The notes under the pieces were generated by a model. It made no database searches. It was not told the DNA's origin and was given only the letters and a program-made list of their open reading frames with translations. A stretch of DNA of 64,000 nt, taken from Zanthoxylum bungeanum (Eukaryota > Streptophyta > Magnoliopsida > Sapindales > Rutaceae). Of this stretch, positions 34,952 to 48,310 are shown in pieces (position 1 is the first letter of the stretch; each line of letters starts with the position of its first letter). The stretch is taken from contig SKCR01034784.1 in the NCBI GenBank assembly GCA_019454045.1, positions 62,001 to 126,000 on the forward strand. Reading direction: 5' to 3'. The translations under genes were made by a program, and so were the position numbers.

Positions 34952-36880
34952 GTTATGACTCATAGCATCACTATTTGTACAGATCATGCTGGTTTTGTAC
35001 AAATTAACTATGTGACAAAGGAAATTGCTCTTATATCATTTGTGATTAGATCATCAAGATATATAATTGATAGAAGGTCCATATGATTAGTTCCGGATTG
35101 ATAAGATATGAGACAATATCAATCCATGAAGGTTTAATCATAAAATATCCCTAGTCGTAGTATTATCGAGATTGGACATCGATAATGCGGAATAGACTAG
35201 TATTACACTTGTGCGCGTTGTGGGAGCATAACGGCATAGTTCTCATATATTCGGGTATAGGATACTCATGCAAGTGTAGTAGGAGGTTGTGTTTTACCGT
35301 TGGTATGAAAAACAGCTTCGCTCTAGATAGACCCCTCGGGATTCCATTAGTAGTATGACTATGTGTCTATGGAAGTCCGAATCAGGGTAGGTGTATTTGG
35401 TCTTAACCTAAGACTTGCACCACTAATACTTGCGACAATCAATACGCTTTGGTTTAGGTCATCCAGGGCTTTAGAAGGTTCTGTGTACGCCTCTTCTGGG
35501 TATATTGAGAATCGTAGTGTATTGGGTGTGATGTCGAGATGGAAGTATCACTTCAGTCGTAGTGGAGATGATGATCACGTAGGATACGGAACTCGTTCTC
35601 TTATATGCTGCAGCTATCGGGATATTATAACTAGGTCATGTTTATCCGATTATAGAGACTAGTTACCAGAGATCCGATATGTGCTTCGTACGGGGCAGAC
35701 ACATTTCCAGCCCCAGGCCTTGCACGTGACATCCGATACTGGATCGAAATACGCAATACTACGTATACTACGCCTGATATAGATCACATATTCCAGTAAG
35801 AATATTTCTAGTGAATTGGGTAGGCATGATGCTTTGCTAGAAGCCAACCATGTCTTGTAAATCAGTAAAAAACGTAGTACTAGGTACTTACGTGTTTGGA
35901 TAGTCCGACGACCGGATTTACTGCCAACATATCCGGGGATCTCATGGGTCACTTCCCGAAGATTCACCGATGATGCATGATATAAGAGAGAGAAAATTAA
36001 TATGGGATTAATTGCAGAGATATTTTATCTGGGATAAAATATTAATTAAATAGAGAAAACGATTAATTTGGAATTAATCGATAAAATAATATATTCGATA
36101 TATTAAACGAAATTGGATTTCGACGCGAAATTGAAATTAGATTTTAATTCAGGCGAACGAGTTAATTTAGAATTAATTCGTTAGCGACGTGAATAGTAAT
36201 TTTGCTAGGCATAATTATTTAATTACGTCGCAACAAAAAATTCGTTAATTTGGCATTAGCGAACCCGAGACCAGGAGTTTTTACGGGCGCACTCGCATTA
36301 CGAATTTAAGTGCGGCCCACAAGTCACATCAAGCGTCAAACCACTAGTCATATTAAGCGTCAAATCACTTGTCACTTTGAGTGATCTGATGGAAGTTGAT
36401 GGTGGTGGTTGTAGGCTTAAATGCCTTTGACTTTTTGAAAGTTGAATTTGTGTATTAGATACACAAATCTCCAACAACCAAAAACTAACACATATCTCTC
36501 TCATTCTCTCCTCTCTCACGCCCAAGGGGCATTTTCTTCTTCTATTTTCTGGTTTTGCCGTCAACTATAGGAAGTGATAAGGAAATTTTGCGGCAAAATT
36601 TCCGGAGTGCTAGCATGCTTTAAGGGTCTTGCGAAGGTGATAGGGAAACCGACTCTTGAGCTCGGAATCACCATTCGAAAGCTTGAAGCTTGGACCGAAA
36701 ATGGAGGAGCAAAAATGGAGCTAAAGCCGAGAGCCTCTTGGAGTTAAAGCTTGAAGTTTTGTTGTTCCTCGCGTCGCAAAAGCCGATCGTTGTAAGTATG
36801 ATTCCGCCATGCTTTTACGAGTATTCACATATGTATTTCATTGCTTGATTTGATCCTTGGGACCTAATAGAAACCTAACA

Positions 36881-38235
36881 CGAATGAGCGTAGTAAAAAT
36901 TATTAGAACATCCTAAAATATTAGTAACATAGCAAGGATGAGATATCATAAATAGCAAATAAATTTTGTTAAGTAAGTATATAAGTCGCAACCTTGGTAC
37001 TAACGAATTTTGCTAATTCTAAATTATCACCAGGAGATGCGGTTCTGCCACCGTTGCAAGGCGTCACAAGCAAGTTCCGAATCTATGAGTGGATGTTTTC
37101 TTTTCCAAGTTTTATTTACTTATATGTTCTTGAATTGAGCCTTATTTTTCCGCACATAGGGCGTTAGCTAATTTTATTTCTAGTTGTTTTATAAATAAGA
37201 ATATTTTGAGAAGTTTTGACTCAAAGACATGATTTTATTGATTTCCGGAGGCATGAGGGAAAAACCTACCTCAGATGTAACTTATTGAATTGACAGATAT
37301 AACATGTGCACAGGTAGAGTAAGACTAGGGGGACGGCGATACATAACACCCATAGATCCTAGATTTCATAGCTAGGGGGACTGCGAGATGTAACGCCCCT
37401 AGACCCTAGATTCAGGGTCAAGATGATAGCATGGATCAACATGTCATGCTCTAGTTTAGTGGCATGGGGGACCGCGAGACGTAACGCCCCAAGACCACTA
37501 GTTTAGGCATATAGGGGGACAACGATAAGTAAGGCCCCCATGCGCCAGATTTTCAAAGACATATTTTCAATGACACATTTTTCAGAGACTGATTTTCAGA
37601 GATATGATTTTCAGAAATGATAAGTTTTATGAAAGGGTTTTCAAGAGAATTCAATTTTACAGAAAGAAAGATTTCCAGAAAAGTTTAACATAAAGAGAAT
37701 TGTTTTCGGATAAGAAATAGTTTTCAGAAAAAATCAATTTTCTAGAAATATTTTTGATTTCATAACAGTGAACGTTTTATCAAGTATGTCGGTTCAGTTT
37801 TAAATTGTCCACTCACTAGGTCTTTCAAACGATCTAGATCCCCCATCCCAATCCCAGTGTTTCTCTTTTACAGGTTACCCGAAGGATGAGTTCGAGAGGA
37901 TGGATACCGATGGCAGTCATTAGGGTGTCTCAGTCCGCCAGGTCATGTCATAAATACGGTTCAGTCAGAGTCAGAGTAAAGTCATTTATCAGACAATTGT
38001 ATAGTCAAGATTGTGTGTAAAATATGTTAAAGTGTCTATGACAGAGTTATATAGTGTGTTGTTATTGAGTTCACAATTATGAATATTTAGGATGCATCTT
38101 ATATTGTTGAGTTGGGCAATGGTCCCATGCATGATTTTTTATTTGAGATGAGTTAGTCAGAAAGTCAGAAGCTCACGGGGATAAATCGGCCTATCCTCTG
38201 CTAGTAGCATCTCCGAGAAAGGGATGTTAGAAAGA
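36881..38235 (+). repeat. Relic Ty3-like LTR, right fragment
   Basis: Degenerate sequence has four repeats of about 40 bp starting taggggga (37326, 37373, 37464, 37512) and a cttttacaggttacccgaaggatgag stretch. This resembles long LTRs of Tekay-type chromoviruses from memory. A PBS-like TGGTATCGGAGC follows at 38236. Confidence 0.5.
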
Positions 38236-38247
38236 TGGTATCGGAGC
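38236..38247 (+). other. PBS-like site of the Ty3-like relic
   Basis: TGGTATCGGAGC differs from the iMet PBS by one base and stands at the junction between LTR-like and A-rich internal-like sequence. Confidence 0.5.
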
Positions 38248-39379
38248 ATGGTTTAGGGAGTCTGTGACTATAGTGGGTAGAGTGCTGAGATCTTGTATAC
38301 ACTGTTTGCCTGGGATACCCATATATGAGGTACTACTTCTCCAGTATCTGATCATCGAGTACGCCCTCAAGTTCTATAGAAAGGTTAGTAAGAATTCCCA
38401 AAGGTATCTGAATTTTCTTCTTAGTAAAAGCAACTGCAAATCCTTGTCTTAGTTCAAAATCCTTATTTAATCATCCTGGTTTATTACCAGAAGTTCAGAA
38501 CATGCTATGAAAATTGATAGTAAGGTACTAAGAATATTCACTCAGGGGAGTAAAAAGAGACAGAGAAAGCTATAAGAAAAGTAAGGAATGATGTATAGAT
38601 GTTTAAGGCAACCAGAGGGAAAAAGAGGTAAAGATACAGAATGAGACAATAAAGAAAGTGCCAGAACTCATAGTAGTAAGGAGAATATAGTAAGCTTGAA
38701 CAAGAATAAAATATCAGGTAGACCATGGTAAGATCCATTCCCTCCTCAGAAAATTCTTTCAAGTAGATCTGATAGCCTTTGAGTACCTCGTGTAGATAAC
38801 AAGTTACCCGAATAGTAAAGAATAGTCAGAAAGATAAAAGAAGCAAGAAGTTTGATTTAGTTGTGGAAACTCCTAATAGACTTGAAATACCAAAAAGGTT
38901 GTAGGGATTCTAGACACCCAAACCCAGGCTCGTAAGCAAATAAGATGAAGGTCGTAAGAAAAAGAGGATCAGTTGTCTTAACCAAGGAATCTGATATAGA
39001 TAAAGTCCCGATCTACCTAGATTTTTACCTCTCAGTGATACAGATTTGGGAAACTGTCCTGACGGATTCTATCTCATACTATCCAACAAAAGTAATAGAC
39101 TCTACCAGGACAAAGAATACCGGAATGAGAACGTCGACACCCATTAAAATGTGAAATTCTTACCCCATCATTAACTAGCATAGACAAAAATAACCGTAAG
39201 GAAGCCCGATGATGGAATATCCTAAGACAGAGACATAAAACACTGAGAGATAGATCATCTAGAAAAGGTCCAAGGAAGTTTCTGAAGTCAGAAAGGAGAA
39301 AACCCAATAGGATTCAATAATCTAGGCAAGTCAGCATGAGGCTTCCAGTACTAGTAAAAGTACATAAAATAGACCAAAC
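38248..39379 (+). other. Degenerate interior of the Ty3-like relic
   Basis: A-rich sequence with no frame I can assign. It is interrupted at 39379 by the Tat element (TSD CAAAC at 39375-39379) and resumes at 63427. Confidence 0.45.
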
Positions 39380-41743
39380 TGTAGGACACAGAAATCAGCG
39401 ACGCTGTTCCAGGCTCATGGCCCGGTCAGGAGTACGGAGTAGCTCGCGGGGGACTAAACCGGAGAAATAAAATGGAGTCGCCACCCAGTGTGAACTGAGA
39501 AATGATTTAAGGCCACACTAACCCCTCGCAAGGGAAGACCTCAAACCATTGGGTTCGGAATGGTCTCTTACTTATGCCACTTGTAATGAATGGATTTATG
39601 TAATAATATAACCGAGTCTACTCAACATACATACACAAGAATAACCTACATCTAAGTTCGCATACATAAAAGTAAAACCTATATCTAAGTTCGCATACAA
39701 CCTATATCTAAGTTTGCATGCATAAAAGTAAGTCGAAGTAACGACAAGCACACAATCTCATGAACGCATTAAATTGATAAACATGACAATATAAATGAAT
39801 AATAATCTAAACATAAACATAGAAGAGATATAATTAATTTCCTAATGCGAAAGAAATAACTAAATCATACTTGGAGATAATATGCTAAACAACTAAATCA
39901 TGCATAAAAATAACATACTAAACAACTAAACAATAGATAAACACAAGATTGGATGAAACGAAATATGTGCGTCTCTCAAGCGGTACGTGAAATTGTATCC
40001 CGAGTTCAGACCGCACTACCGTCCATTCAGATTCGGCTACGGAATTTACGTCCGGGTTTCCATCTGATATACCACGAGAGATAGCACAAAATCATTCATC
40101 CCATGTCCACAACATACATAAATCAACAATAAGCATGCGAAGAATTACTAATAAATAATAAAAAGAATGAACGGGAATAAATAAAAGGGTGCCCTCTGGT
40201 CTAACATCTTAAGTCGCCTCTTGGAAGTGCGTTATGCGGTTGTCGGAAGGGTTGATGCTCCACAACTTTTTCGATTTACTGGTTCGTTGTTTTCCTTCGT
40301 TGCCTCGCTGTTTTAGGATGATGTTTACTCAGTTTTGCTGCTATTTTTTGTCACTATTTTTACGGTAATTAGGGACTGTTTTAGCTTGCTATTTTTGTGG
40401 TTATTTGGGCAGTTTTTTGGGCAGAATTTTTGGTGAAAGGATGCAATTTTCAGGGGCCGGTTTGCGGTAATTGCTGGACAGATTTTATGGACTATTTTTG
40501 GTAATATAAGGTGCAGTTTGGGGTGAGGTTTGGTGGTAATACAGTGCAGTTTGGGGTACAATTTCAGTGGTTTTGAGGGTATTTTCTGGGCAGATTTCGA
40601 GTGCAGTTTGGGGCTGTTTGGGTGTGAATTTGAGGGCTGTTTCTGGTTGTGTTTGTGCGGAAATAGAGGACAGTTTCTGGTTGTGTTTGTGCGTGAAGGA
40701 GGGTTAATGGAGGCTGTTTTTGGCGTGAAGGAGGGGCTGTTTCTTGTTGATATTTTGCGTGAATGCTCTGCATGTGGAGAGAGATGAGAGAGGGAGTTAA
40801 GGTTCCATAAGAGTGTTAGGGTTTGGCTAAGGGGGGCGTTAGTGCGTGGCTGGGGGCGTTATCTGTGAAGGGTTATAGGCTTTGTTTGCTATCTGTTTGC
40901 GGAGGGCTGGTGACCGTGAAGTGAGTGGGCTACTGAATGAGTGAATGAGAGAGTGGCCGAGAGAGATAACGACTAGGGTTTGTATTTTTATTTTTGTTTG
41001 TACTACGGTGAATGAGCTAAGGCTTGTATTAGGGTTTGTCACCGAGTGAGAGAGAGAGGAAGGGTATAGGTGTGAAGAGAGGATTCGGAAGAGGAGAGCT
41101 GTTAGGGTTTATATTTTTCGAGTGATTTTGAGAATGAATGCCAGGGGTCTAAGAGTTTGGTTTGGGTATCTTTTTATAGGAGTGGGTTGGGGTTGTCCTC
41201 ATTCGGGTAGGAAAGAGGTCATGTAATTATGGGGGGTATCTCTAATTAGTGTGTCATAAGGAAAAGTCTATTCACTTAGGAAAGTGTTTTGTTTTAGTTT
41301 AGGAAAAGGATTTATGGGATTTGATTTGCTTTCTTTAATTCGGGAAGGTGATTTGATTTGATTTCTTTAATTCGGGAAGGTGATTTGTTTGGATTTCGAC
41401 ATGTGTTTAATGTGTTAATTATTATTTTGGAGGGATTTAGTGGCTTGGAGGCTTATGGGCGTGTAGGATGGCTAGTTGGTGGGCTTGGGCGTGTGGTTGG
41501 TGATGTGTGGGCTGAGGTGTATGGCTAAGTGTAGGTTGAAGGGGTTTTGGGCCAAGGATGAATTTTAAAACAGATATCCAATGAGCAAACCTGAAGCTAA
41601 GAAAACAAATTAAGTCCAACAAGGTATTGATTTCTGACTTTTCCCTTCCGACATTCGTTTCCCACGACTTCCGCAACTTAAAGGGTAGTGCCTCCATACG
41701 AGGCTCATCATCGGGACTTATATGCAAAAATACAGTGCCTACA
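39380..41743 (-). repeat. 3' LTR of the Tat element
   Basis: 2364 bp from TGTAGGACAC to AGTGCCTACA on the plus strand. The conserved block is at 39980-40082. The remainder is G/T-rich with many ggctgtttNtgg words and no gene. Confidence 0.92.
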
Positions 41744-42039
41744 ATCGCCCCCACTTTGATGGGACTTATATAGTGTGTGAAAATGACAATTCTATCAAAG
41801 TTATGCAGTGAATTTTCACTTACCTGGGTTGCCAGCTGCCGCCTGACTTGCCTGTTGCTTCGAACTGAGTTGATCTGGTGGTGAGGTGTTGTGACCACTG
41901 AGGTTCATCCCTAAAAGATGATGTGATCTCTAGGAATCATTACCGAACTAAACTGATATGGTGGCGAGGTGCTTCGACCCCTGGGCTTTGTTCCTGAACC
42001 ACCGAGTGTTGGCTTTGTTCCCAAACTGTGCTGATAAGT

Positions 42040-42640
42040 TGTGGGCCTCAACCCTGGGACGCATCCCAAAAACTATTGATGATGTGTGGGCCTCGACCTT
42101 GGGACGCATCCTAAAAACTGCTGATGATGTGTGGGCCTCGACCCTGGGACGCATCCCAAACTGTTGTGTGGGCCTCGACCCTGGGACGCATACCAAAACT
42201 GCAACTGATGTGTGGGCCTCGACCCTGGGACGTATCCCAAAACTGCAACTGATATGTGGGCCTCGACCCTGGGACGCATCTCAAAACTGATGATGCAGTG
42301 GGCCTCGACCCTGGGATGCATACCAAAACTGCAACTGATGTGTGGGCCTCGACCTTGGGACGTATCCCAAAAAGCTGATGTGGGCCTCGACCCTGGGACG
42401 CATCCCAAACTGCTGATGTGGGCCTCGACCCTAGGATGCATCCCAAACTGATGATGTGGGCCTCGACCCTAGGATGTATCCAAAACTGCTGATGTGGGCC
42501 TCGACCCTGGGACGCATCCCAAACTGCCGATGTCGGCCTCGACCCCGGGACGCATCCTAAACTGCTGATGTGGGCCTCGACCCTGGGACTCATCCCCAAA
42601 ACTGGTACTGATGTGGGCCTCGTCCCATGCTCCATCCCCA
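42040..42640. repeat. Tandem array A of the Tat element
   Basis: About fifteen units of 33-51 bp each carry gtgggcctcgaccctgggac and a variable ctgatg-type tail. Long overlapping frames on both strands encode repeat peptides (RPRVEAH, GPRPWD); I regard these as by-products. Confidence 0.92.
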
Positions 42641-42739
42641 GAGTGCCAGTCCCGGCATACTGAACCTCATCCCTGAGGCATTGCTGATGTGATGGTTCAT
42701 TCCCAAACTATGCTGTATGAGAAAGGGTAGACTAGTCGT

Positions 42740-44700
42740 TGTTGGGTTTCTATTAGGTCCCAATGATCAATTCAAGCAAGAAACATATGTGCGAATACTC
42801 AAAGAAGTTGTGGAATACTTACAATGATCGGTTGAGCAATGCGACGAACAAAAAAAATTCAAGCTTTCCTCCAAGGTGGCTCACGGCAGTGGGCTATTTT
42901 TATCCTCCAAAAATTTGGCCATCTCCAAGCTCCAAGATTTCGAATGGTGATTCCAAGCTCACAAGTCGGTTTCCCTATCACCTTCGCAAGACCCTGAATG
43001 TGTGCTAGCACTTGGTAATTTTTGCCTCAAAAATCACATTCTTCATTCTCCTTGCTCACGGTTTTTGCAGTAAAAGGAGAAGAAAAATGGCCTAAGCCGA
43101 GAGAGAGAGAGGAAAGTGAATGGAGAGAGTGTGTTGGTTTTGTGGATTGTGTATCTAATACACTAAATCAAAAGTCAAACACCAAAAATCAAATAAATGG
43201 TAAATAGCTTTTAATTCATCCAACCACCACCATCAATCACTCATGACAAGTTGTCAAATCACTCTAAGTGACTAGACATCACATCAATTAAAGTGACTAA
43301 TGATTTGACGCATGATGTGACTTGTGGGCCGCACTTTAATTCACAATGCGAGTGCGCCCGCAAACACTCCCGGGCTCGGGTTCGCTAATTCCAAATTAAC
43401 GAATTTTCTGTTGCGACGTAATTAAATAATTATGCCTAGCAAAATCACTATTCACGTTGCTAGAAAATTAATTCTAAATTAACTCGTTCGCCCGAATTAA
43501 AATCTAATTTTATTTCCGCGTCGAAATCCAATTTCGTATAATATATCGAATATATTATTTTATCGATTAATTCCAAATTAATCGTTCTCTCTCTTTAATT
43601 AATATTTTATCCCAGATAAAATATCTCTGTAATTAATCCCATATTAATTTTCTCTCTCATCTAATTAATCCCATATTAATAAAGTGTGAGTCATACGTCA
43701 TCGGTGAATCTTCGGGAAACGACCCATGAGATCCCCGGATATGTTGGCAGTAAATCCGGTCGTCGGACTATCCGAACACGTACGTACCTAGTACTATGTT
43801 TTTACCGATTTACAAGACATGGTTGGCTTCTAGCAAAGCATCATGCCTACCTAATTCTCCAGAAATATTCTTACTGGAATATGTGATCTATATCAAATGT
43901 AGCATACGTAGTATTGTGTATTTCGATCCAGTATCGGATGTCACGTGCAAGGCCTGGGGCTGGAAATGTGTCTGCCCCGTACGAAGCACATATCGGATCT
44001 AACATGACCTAGTCATTTTATCCCGATGACTGCAGTACATAAGAGAACCAGTTACATATCCTACGTGATCATCATCTCCACTATGACTGAAGTGATACTT
44101 CCATCTTGACATCACACCCAATACACTACGATTCTAAATATACCCAGAAGAGGCATACGCAGAACCGGTTAAAGCCGTGGATGACCAAAACCAAAGTACA
44201 TTGATTGTCGCAAGTATTAGCGGTGCAAGTCTCAGGTTAAGACCAAATACACCTACCCTGATTCGGACTTCCATAGACACATAGTCATACTACCAATGGA
44301 ATTCCGAGGGGTCTATCCAGAGCGAAGCTGTTTTTCGTACCATCGCTAAAACACAACCTCCTACTACACTTGCATGAGTATCATATACCCAAATATATGA
44401 GAACTATGTCGTTATGATCCCACAACGCGCACAAGTGTAATATTAGTCTATTCCGCATTATCGATGTCCAATCTCGATAATACTACGACTAGGGATATTT
44501 AATGATTAAACCTTCGTGGATTGATATTTTCTCATATCATCTCAATCTGGAACTAATCATATGGACCTTCTATCATTTTTAAATCTTGGTTATCTAATTA
44601 CAAATGATAGAAGAGCAATTTCCTTTGTCACATAGTTAATTTGTACAACAACACCATGATCTGTACAAATAGTGATGCTATGGGCCATAACTGTCCAACA
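42740..44700 (-). mobile_element. Inverted solo copia LTR
   Basis: This is the Copia I/III type LTR in reverse, starting TGTTGGGTTTC and ending GTCCAACA. Flanks are GTCGT (42735-42739) and GTCGC (44701-44705), a TSD with one mismatch. The unoccupied homologue is in E1 near 13030 (agactggtcgccctcgg), which confirms the insertion point. Confidence 0.9.
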
Positions 44701-45629
44701 GTCGCCCCCAGTCTCGGTTCATTCTTCTATTCTTTGCTGCTTTCATTCGGTCAAGGTAGATCTCCTAATGTGATGTTACATACCAACACACTATATTACC
44801 TCTCACGAGATAATCCCGATAGCTAAACATATTTTCATCATCAATGATGTTTCGTGTCGAAACCAGGGAACCTTCAAAGTACTTGATACAATTCAAATCC
44901 GACCGTTTGAATAAATGATCTGAACTAGACTCCAAGTGTGTGTGTGTGCCAAGGTTCTTTCGCAGCTTAATCCTTAAGTAAGCCAACTCGATGATTTTGT
45001 TTCGAAGAATTGGATCAGTGGGTCTAACCAACCGAGATGTCTTGATCATACTCTGTGATTACTTCCTCGTACTCAATATGATATGGTTTTCTTCTTTTAT
45101 CTTGTGTCTTTCTGTTTTCCTTTTCATTTTGAACTTCTTTTTTTCTTTTATTTTCTCTTTTTTTTTTCAACACACATACCCTTTAAGGTAGCATTTCTCC
45201 TCATGGTGGTCCTAATACTCGCCCATGGGTAGCTTCACGCTTATCTGTTATAGGTGGTTTATTTTTCCTCTTGAGAGACTTTTTCTTTATTTCCAACCAT
45301 ATCATATATCGTAACACAAGTAAACTAGGATGGACATCTAAGCAAACGGTCATTCACTGATCCGCAATCTCTTCAACTAGTCATCTTGCCGACTACACAG
45401 GCTTCTACTGCTAAGATCCTGTAATTAAGTGCCCGCGAGTCTAGCCGAGATCAATCACTCAAAATACCGGATAAGAGCATATCTTGCACTTATCGTTTCC
45501 AAGGTTTCACCCTACAGCAAACAATCTCATCACCGGACATATGTCTAACCATCAAGGATTTTTCTCTCTCTCGTTTTTTTTTCACTTGACTGGAATTCTT
45601 CCTTTCAACTACTTATAATGTGGGCATCA
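44701..45629. other. Tat element interior, non-coding
   Basis: No gene seen. It matches E1 13030-13950, including the pyrimidine-rich tract and the segment ccctttaaggtagcattt near 45180. It ends in the first unit of array B, where Copia III inserted. Confidence 0.75.
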
Positions 45630-47624
45630 TGTTGGACAGTTATGGCCCAAAGCATCACTATTTGTACAGATCATGGTGTTTTTGTACAAATTAAATATGT
45701 GACAAAGGAAATTGCTATTTTATCATTTGTGATTAGATCACCAAGATGTATAAATGATAGAAGGTCCATATGATTAGTTCCGGATTGATAAGATATAAGA
45801 CAGTATCAATCCACGAAGGTTTAATCATTAAATATCCCTAGTCGTAGTATTATTGAGACTGGACATCGATAATACGGAATAGACTAGTATTGCACTTGTG
45901 CGTGGTATGGGAGCATAACGGCATAGTTCTCATATATTTGGGTATAGGATACTCATACAAGTGTAATAGAAGGTTGTGTTTACCGATGGTATAGAAATAG
46001 CTTCTCTCTTGATATACCCCTCGGAATTCCATTGGTAGTATGACTATGTGTCTATGGAAGTCCGAATCAGGGTAGGTGTATTTGGTCTTAACCTGAGACT
46101 TGCACCGCTAATACTTACGACAATCAATGTACTTTGGTTTTGGTCATCCAGGGCTTTAACAGGTTCTGTGTACGCATATTCTGGGTATATTATCGTAGTG
46201 TAGTGGGTGTGATGTCGAGATGGAAGTATCACTCCAGTCATAGTGGAGATGATGATCACATAGGATACGGAACTCGTTCTCTTATATGCTGCAGCTATCG
46301 GGATATTATGACTAGGTCATGTTTATCCGATTATAGAGACTAGTTACCAGAGATCCGATATGTGCTTCGTACGGGGCAGACACATTTCCAGCCCCAGGCC
46401 TTGCACGTGACATCCGATACTGGATCGAAATACGTAATATTCCGTATACTACGCCTGATATAGATTAAATATTCCAGTAAGAATATTTCTGGAGAATTGG
46501 GTAGGCATGATGCTTTGCTAGAAGCCAAACATATCTTGTAAATCGGCAAAAACGTAGTACTAGGTACTTACATGTTCGGATAGTCCGACGACCGGATTTA
46601 CTGCCAACATATCCGGGGATCTCATGGGTCGCTTCGTGAAGATTCACCGATGACGTATGACTCACACTTTATTAATCTGGGATTAATTAGATGAGAGATA
46701 AAATTAATCTGGGATTAATTGCTGAGATATTTTATCTGGGATAAAATATTAATTAATGAGAGAAAACGATTAGTTTGGAATTAATCGATAAAATAATATA
46801 TTCGATATATTATACGAAATTGGATTTCGACGCGGAATTAAATTTAGAATTTAATTCAGGCGAACGAGTTAATTTAGAATTAATTCGTTAGCGACGTGAA
46901 TAATGATTTTACTAGGCATAATTATTTAATTACGTCGTAACGGAAAATTCGTTAATTTGTAATTAGCGAACCCGAGCCCGGGAGTGTTTGCGGGTGCACT
47001 GGCATTTCGAATTCAAGTGCGGCCCACAAGTCACATCAAGCGTCAAATCATTAGTCAATCAATTGATGTGATGTCTAGTCACTTTGAGTGATTTGACAAC
47101 TTGTCATGAGTGATGTGAATAGTGATGGAAGTGGTAGTGGCTTTAATGCTTTGACTTTTTGAAAGCAAAATTGGTATATCTTTATTTGTTTTTCGGAAAA
47201 TCAAATAAGTGTATGGCATACACAAACCAACTTCATCCCTCTCACTCTTTCCTTCTCACGCCCAAGGGGCAATTCTTCTTCCTTCTTTTCTGTCAAAGCC
47301 GAGAATGAAGGAGAAGCAAAGGGAAATTTTGCGGCAAAATTTCCGGAGTTCTAGCACGCTTTAGGAGTCTTGCGAAGGTGATAGGGAAACCCACCTGTGG
47401 GTTTGGAATACACATCACAAGTTTGGAGCTTGGTGGATCATCCATGGCCGAATGGAGGAGCACAAAAACCTGCAAATGCCGAGAGCTTCAAGGGAGCTTG
47501 GAGAAGTTTTATGTTCATCGCATCGCTCAACCGATCATTGTAAGTATTCCGCAACTTCTTTGAGTATTCTCACATATATTTTTCTTGTTTTATTTGATCC
47601 TTGGGACCTAATAGAAACCCAACA
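45630..47624 (+). repeat. 5' LTR of Copia III
   Basis: 1995 bp, same subfamily as Copia I. It starts TGTTGGACAG and ends ACCCAACA, followed by the PBS. Confidence 0.93.
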
Positions 47625-47625
47625 A

Positions 47626-47637
47626 TGGTATCAGAGC
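47626..47637 (+). other. Primer-binding site of Copia III, iMet
   Basis: TGGTATCAGAGC is an exact complement of the initiator tRNA-Met 3' end. Confidence 0.92.
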
Positions 47638-48310
47638 CTAATTGAGCGTGAAAATTGATTTAGGGTTAAAATTGGGTAAAATCAATTTGAGCATGATTTG
47701 ATGAAATTGTTTGATTGAGTATGCTTGAATGATGTGTAATTGAAGTTGGATATGATCAATTTCATGAAAAGTTGATTGGATCAATTTTTGCCCAAATCTT
47801 AGGCTTGTCCGAATTGGATGAACCCTAGATGTCATTGTGATTTTTGTTGTTTGATTCATTGGATGAGTTGAAATGACTTGGGAAATGTTGATTTAGGATT
47901 CAATTGAATTGAAATCGGAACCGGACATCAAAAACCCCAAATTACCGTGAACATAGAAGCATGAAATGATATGATTTTTTGATTCAAATGTGTTGGACAT
48001 GTGTTGATGATAATGAGCATAATTAATTGTACAAATTTGTGTTTTGGAAATATTAATTTGGGTATTTAAATATGGTATACACTTTAATTAATTTGATTAT
48101 GCAATTGGGAATTTTTAAATTAAATTAATTGGGCTTATTTTGGAATTGGGCCTTAAAAGTTGTAATTGGGCCTAATAGGCTTGGTTGTACCAAGTTAGGT
48201 TTAGGCTAAATTGGTTGGATCCAATTGGGCCCAAACCCATTTCCATAAAGTCCAATTATGACTTAATGGACCTTTAATTTTAATTGGGCCTAATAGGCCT
48301 CAATTGGTTT

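Larger units (their letters stand above)
17882..36880 (+). mobile_element. Copia I: Ty1/copia retrotransposon with nested Copia II
   Basis: LTRs are at 17882-19171 and at 25066-25079 continued at 34957-36880. The interior (19172-25065, 5.9 kb) has an iMet-type PBS, a long leader, decayed gag-protease-integrase-RT-RNase H in copia order, and a polypurine tract. Flanks read CGAAC and CGAAT, a candidate TSD with one mismatch. LTR length near 2 kb with an iMet PBS suggests an Angela- or Tork-like lineage, but I cannot settle this. Confidence 0.9.
25066..36880 (+). repeat. 3' LTR of Copia I, split by Copia II
   Basis: The first 14 bases (25066-25079, ending GTTAT) are separated from the rest (34957-36880) by Copia II, which is flanked by TSD GTTAT. 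The LTR ends CCTAACA at 36880. Combined length is about 1.94 kb. Confidence 0.93.

Noticed and set aside
41958..42635. Overlapping ORFs of 110-174 residues on both strands
   Set aside because: They are translations of the gtgggcctcgac tandem array, open in many frames because of its composition.
42040..42640. Regular repeats with variable spacers, superficially CRISPR-like
   Set aside because: Units vary in length and sequence, the setting is a plant retrotransposon 3' region, and no cas genes exist here.
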